Below are positions 61,139-64,000 of a DNA stretch of 64,000 nucleotides, one piece after another. The stretch spans positions 496,001 to 560,000 of the forward strand of contig NZ_JBHVAL010000001.1 of assembly GCF_042667405.1 (NCBI RefSeq), in the 5' to 3' direction. A program made the translations under genes and the position numbers. Within the stretch, counting starts at the first letter, position 1, and the number at the start of each line of letters is the position of its first letter. Under the pieces are notes generated by a model. That model made no database searches and was not told the DNA's origin. It was given only the letters and a program-made list of their open reading frames with translations. The DNA is from Arthrobacter sp042667405 (lineage in GTDB: Bacteria; Actinomycetota; Actinomycetes; Actinomycetales; Micrococcaceae).

Positions 61139-61984
61139 TCAGTTGCTTCGTCCCGCCGGAAAGCCATTCCTGTAACCAGCGTTCTGGGTCTCAAGCTGCG
61201 ACTCGTCCGGCACGTCGGACCTCTCTGAAGGGGCGGGGCTTTTGCCGGATCCGCCACTTCTGGGTTCGGTCAGCTTGTTGTCCTGGGTGGAGGGCCTTTT
61301 GCGCCGGCGCCCTTCACCCTCTTCCTCGCTGCTGCCGTGGGGCCTGCGTCGCGCTCGCCGGGATCGAAGTGCCGATCCTGCGGATGCGGCGGCGAAGACC
61401 AGCACGCCGCCTGCCGCCAGCACCACGATGACGGCGCGCAATCGACTGGAGTACTGCTCCGTCGGCTGGCTGGGGGGAGTAATGGGCAGGGCCGTGAACA
61501 GATAGCGGTCGTCGGCACCATTGACCTTCTGGAGCTCGTAGAGATCGGATTTGAGTACAGAGGCAAGTGCCGTGGTGGTTGTTGTCGCGGCTTCAGGAGA
61601 GGACCCCTTACCCGTAATTTCAATGATGAAGCCATTGCCTCCGGAACCGCGCCGCACAGAGTAGTCGTCACCCGCACCCAAATCAGAAAGTTTTTGCGCC
61701 GTGACGGTACTGTTCAAACGTGTAATGGCAACATCGGTTACCAGCGAGGGGTCAGTGGCCCGCAGATACGGATTGTTGCCATTGAGGTTGCCAAGGTCGG
61801 GATTCTTCAGGACATCACTCTCGCGCGGTACATCCGGCGAAATTACCGCGAAATTGACCGTTGTTTCGTAAGTCCTTGGACCGAATTCGTAGATGTACAA
61901 GCTTGCGCCCAAGGTCAGCAAGAGAACCGGCAAAGTGAAAAGCCTATGTATCCATAATTGTTTCACCAGGGATTTGGGGTCCAT
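61139..61984 (-). CDS. Chain-length determinant protein (Wzz-like), no kinase domain
   Basis: 281 residues. Membrane helix 1 (LFTLPVLLLTLGASLYIYEF), a periplasmic-type loop with repeated Thr/Ala (AATTTTTALASVLK), helix 2 (AVIVVLAAGGVLVFAAASAG) and a ~90-residue cytoplasmic tail unusually rich in Arg, Ser and Glu. Sets the length of the polysaccharide with the polymerase. No tyrosine-kinase domain is fused. TAATG overlap with the polymerase stop places it as the second gene of a minus-strand pair. Confidence 0.85.
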   Translation of the reverse strand: MDPKSLVKQLWIHRLFTLPVLLLTLGASLYIYEFGPRTYETTVNFAVISPDVPRESDVLKNPDLGNLNGNNPYLRATDPSLVTDVAITRLNSTVTAQKLSDLGAGDDYSVRRGSGGNGFIIEITGKGSSPEAATTTTTALASVLKSDLYELQKVNGADDRYLFTALPITPPSQPTEQYSSRLRAVIVVLAAGGVLVFAAASAGSALRSRRARRRPHGSSEEEGEGRRRKRPSTQDNKLTEPRSGGSGKSPAPSERSDVPDESQLETQNAGYRNGFPAGRSN

Positions 61985-63405
61985 TACGAGACTCCGATGC
62001 TCTGGCCGGCCTTGCGGGCGGCAACGTTGAGGGTGGTGGGGGTAGATGCTTCGCGCTTGACCATGATCCATGCAGCTCCGGCAAGCCCCACTACGAACGG
62101 GTAGGTGAGGGCGAAAACAGGGAACGAAAGAGAATCGAAACCCGCCGAGCACGCGGCCGCCACCAACCCGCTGCCCGCCAGCGCTCCACAAAGGGAACGC
62201 AACTCAGGATCCCTCGCCCGCGAACCCGCCAGCAGGGCGGAAGCACCTGGCAGAACAAAGTAGGCTCCGATGGCCACCAGCCCCACTACGCCCATGGTTA
62301 CCAGAGAGCCAAGGTATTGGTTGTCGAGGACCAGCGTCAGGTTGCCGGGAACAAAGTTGCCTGGACCGGTACCAAGTATCGGACGCTCTTGGAACATTGC
62401 AACGACACGCGGGTAATTATCTGTCCTTGTAGTAATGGATGGGTCTTCAGCCCCCCACGAGAACACCAACAAGAGCGTGCCCACAAGACCTGGGATGGTG
62501 AGGAACAGAAACGCCGCTGCCGCGGGTGCCACCAGGGCCACCCAGCTTCTGGCCGCCTTAGGCAAAAACGGTACCAGGCACGCCAACCCGACCACGACGC
62601 CCAGGATTCCGGAGCGCGAGACGGTGGCAGCGATTGCGAAGACCAACAGCGAAGTTCCCAGCCAGTGCAACCATTTCCGCCCCGACTTATCGTAGACCCC
62701 TCGCCAGATCGAAAGGGGCAACAGCATGGCGGCAACCACTGCGAGCTCAATTGAGTGGAACGTTGTCCCCGACACCCGGGTCAGGACACCGCGTTCCTGA
62801 AAGGCGGTATCGCCACCGTTATAGGTGAACCCCGGCATGGCGTCCCGCACCCAAATCATCGGGTTGATGTGGAGAAAGAACTGGACCAAGGCAACAACAC
62901 AGCAAAAAAATCCTCCGGCCAACAACGCTCGGACGAGGACCTTCGCATCTTCAGTGGTCCTCACACGCTCCACGATCATCATGGCAACCCCTAGGCTGAC
63001 CATGACCAGAATGAGCCACCTGTCTGCTGCTGCCCGGGTGGCCACAGTACTTCCGCCGGTCCAGCCCGCATACAAGGCCCCATAGGTGATCAACGATCCC
63101 AGAAGGAACAGCGTGATCCCTATGCGGCCCGGATGCCGCAGCTCAAGAGGGTTATGCAGCCCCATTGCCAGGGACAGGACCCACAGCAAGGTGATCACGC
63201 AACCCAGCAGGAGCGGAACTGTGCCGGCAGCACCGATAGGTTCGATGATCATGCTGGAAGGGACGAAGAATATACAGATAGCCAGCAACTGCAAGAGAGC
63301 CGAGGGACGGCCGGCAGCCGGCGCTTCGCTGCTGGGGGCAGCATTCCCCGTGAGGTACTCAGGACGCGTTCCATCAGACAGAGCATGCACGGCACCATCT
63401 GCCAT
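61984..63405 (-). CDS. O-antigen ligase/polymerase family protein (Wzy-like)
   Basis: 473 residues, 11-12 hydrophobic segments. The long loop contains EERPILGTGPGNFVPGN-like sequence (FQERPILGTGPGNFVPGNLT), the Wzy_C/WaaL signature. It would polymerise the repeat units outside the cell. ATG at 63405 has GGGGAGA upstream, so the longer frame to 63456 is rejected. Divergent from the gene at 63589. Confidence 0.86.
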   Translation of the reverse strand: MADGAVHALSDGTRPEYLTGNAAPSSEAPAAGRPSALLQLLAICIFFVPSSMIIEPIGAAGTVPLLLGCVITLLWVLSLAMGLHNPLELRHPGRIGITLFLLGSLITYGALYAGWTGGSTVATRAAADRWLILVMVSLGVAMMIVERVRTTEDAKVLVRALLAGGFFCCVVALVQFFLHINPMIWVRDAMPGFTYNGGDTAFQERGVLTRVSGTTFHSIELAVVAAMLLPLSIWRGVYDKSGRKWLHWLGTSLLVFAIAATVSRSGILGVVVGLACLVPFLPKAARSWVALVAPAAAAFLFLTIPGLVGTLLLVFSWGAEDPSITTRTDNYPRVVAMFQERPILGTGPGNFVPGNLTLVLDNQYLGSLVTMGVVGLVAIGAYFVLPGASALLAGSRARDPELRSLCGALAGSGLVAAACSAGFDSLSFPVFALTYPFVVGLAGAAWIMVKREASTPTTLNVAARKAGQSIGVS

Positions 63406-63573
63406 CCGCGTCTCCCCATCGTTATGAACCGGTTCGTTCCCACCGAATGGACCCAACTACAGCCACCCTAGTACGTAACAACGAAACCAAACAGGGGCAT
63501 TGTTGCGTATTTTCTTTGTATCTCCCGCATTGCCTGTCCAGGAGCGTAGTCCATCTCTTGACCGGCGCATGGC

Positions 63574-63582
63574 AGGGGAGGA
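63574..63582 (+). promoter_or_regulatory. Strong ribosome site AGGGGAGG that decides the start at 63589
   Basis: Purine-rich site about seven bases ahead of ATG 63589 and too far from the second in-frame ATG at 63625. Confidence 0.65.
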
Positions 63583-63588
63583 CCATCT

Positions 63589-64000
63589 ATGAATACCGGT
63601 CTCGCGGCAGAGAAATGTGCTCCCATGAATAACGAACATGCTTTCGGTCCCCGGCGCCGCGCCTGGCTACTCATCCCCGGATTGGCCCTGCTGACCGTCC
63701 TGGGCTTAATCGGCACTTACGTCCTTACGCATCAATTCGGCATGAACGATGCGGAACAAAAGAAGAGTCTCCAAATACCCGTGTCAATCCGGCAAGTGGA
63801 CGGCGGACCGAACTACTTTGCCAGGTTTCAGAATTCATTGCCCACCTCGGCGGAATTCTTTCCAATAGGAATTTGGCAAGAGAGCCTGACGGATCCATCC
63901 GACTCACCGCGTGACAGCAGCATCGGCATTAACGTCTATGTCGACCTGACAAGCAATTCCGAACCGGCGCTTGCCGCTGCGCAGCATTCATATGCGTTGG
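63589..64000 (+). CDS. Partial gene: membrane-anchored/secreted protein, possible glycoside hydrolase
   Basis: 137 codons seen, no stop before the window edge. A basic N-terminus, one membrane helix (LLIPGLALLTVLGLIGTYVL), then an outer part with NYFARFQNSLPTSAEFFPIG. The FFPIGIW stretch followed by IGINVYVD resembles the start of a TIM-barrel glycosidase. In the context of the EPS cluster a polysaccharide-trimming enzyme is plausible. Second in-frame ATG at 63625 is an alternative start. Confidence 0.6.
   Translation, partial: MNTGLAAEKCAPMNNEHAFGPRRRAWLLIPGLALLTVLGLIGTYVLTHQFGMNDAEQKKSLQIPVSIRQVDGGPNYFARFQNSLPTSAEFFPIGIWQESLTDPSDSPRDSSIGINVYVDLTSNSEPALAAAQHSYAL

Noticed and set aside
1..64000. 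CRISPR arrays, prophage, insertion sequences, toxin-antitoxin or restriction systems
   Set aside because: No regular spaced repeats, transposase, integrase or defence-gene motifs were seen in any frame.

Overview
The window is GC-rich chromosomal DNA from an actinobacterium, most likely an Arthrobacter/Paenarthrobacter-type member of the Micrococcaceae. This rests on the SufR-SufB-SufD-Rieske-SufC-SufT layout, an actinobacterial ABC-F protein beside a BioY-type biotin transporter, FabG next to DUF3099 and SURF1 genes, a divergent GlgC/GlgA pair, a DUF5703 gene, frequent GTG/TTG starts and many ATGA stop/start overlaps. No phage, insertion sequence or CRISPR array was seen, so most of the window reads as core or near-core genome. 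Family assignments come from motifs and memory, not from database searches.

Layout. 1-1605: ABC exporter (permease cut by the window edge), divergent from the iron-sulfur cluster operon at 1712-6885 (sufR, sufB, sufD, Rieske ferredoxin, sufC, sufT-like). 6975-12585: zinc metallopeptidase, an acyl-CoA ligase/thiolase pair and the biotin ECF transporter bioN-bioM-bioY. 12862-18346: ABC-F ATPase, YbaK-type deacylase, SURF1, a small Cys-rich protein, DUF3099, FabG and a second SDR that carries an enoyl-reductase-like Tyr-x6-Lys motif. 18347-21164: a more AT-rich patch with an orphan sugar-importer-type ATPase, an orphan roadblock protein and a small membrane protein. 21264-31469: serB, ABC ATPase, TSUP permease, rRNA/tRNA methyltransferase, L31 type B, permuted lipoate ligase, WYL regulator with divergent hydrolase, PepN and a YeiH-type exporter.

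31581-34970 holds a three-gene set of unknown biochemical function (permuted ATP-grasp, alpha-E, transglutaminase). It is followed by an elaborate nested repeat (34981-35048) and an unusual zinc-ribbon SDR. 36585-39287 is the divergent glgC/glgA(glgM) pair. 39410-45942 is a TetR-controlled fatty-acid module with all four beta-oxidation-type activities (large acyl-CoA dehydrogenase, MaoC hydratase, FabG4-type reductase, thiolase) around a perfect 13-bp inverted-repeat operator. A tRNA-Leu(GAG), an M20 peptidase, a second acyl-CoA dehydrogenase and two small conserved proteins follow.

49718 to the right edge is a Wzx/Wzy-type exopolysaccharide cluster. It has an initiating sugar-phosphate transferase, nucleotide-sugar enzymes (dehydrogenase, epimerase, aminotransferase, acetyltransferase, suggesting an N-acylated amino sugar), a flippase, three glycosyltransferase-like proteins, a chain-length protein and a polymerase. 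The last gene is cut by the edge. The most interesting items for follow-up are the ATP-grasp/alpha-E/transglutaminase set with the adjacent nested repeat, the zinc-ribbon SDR lacking the catalytic Tyr, the FabL-like SDR next to fabG, the Cys-to-Ser thiolase beside the biotin transporter, and interleaved inverted repeats in the EPS leader.
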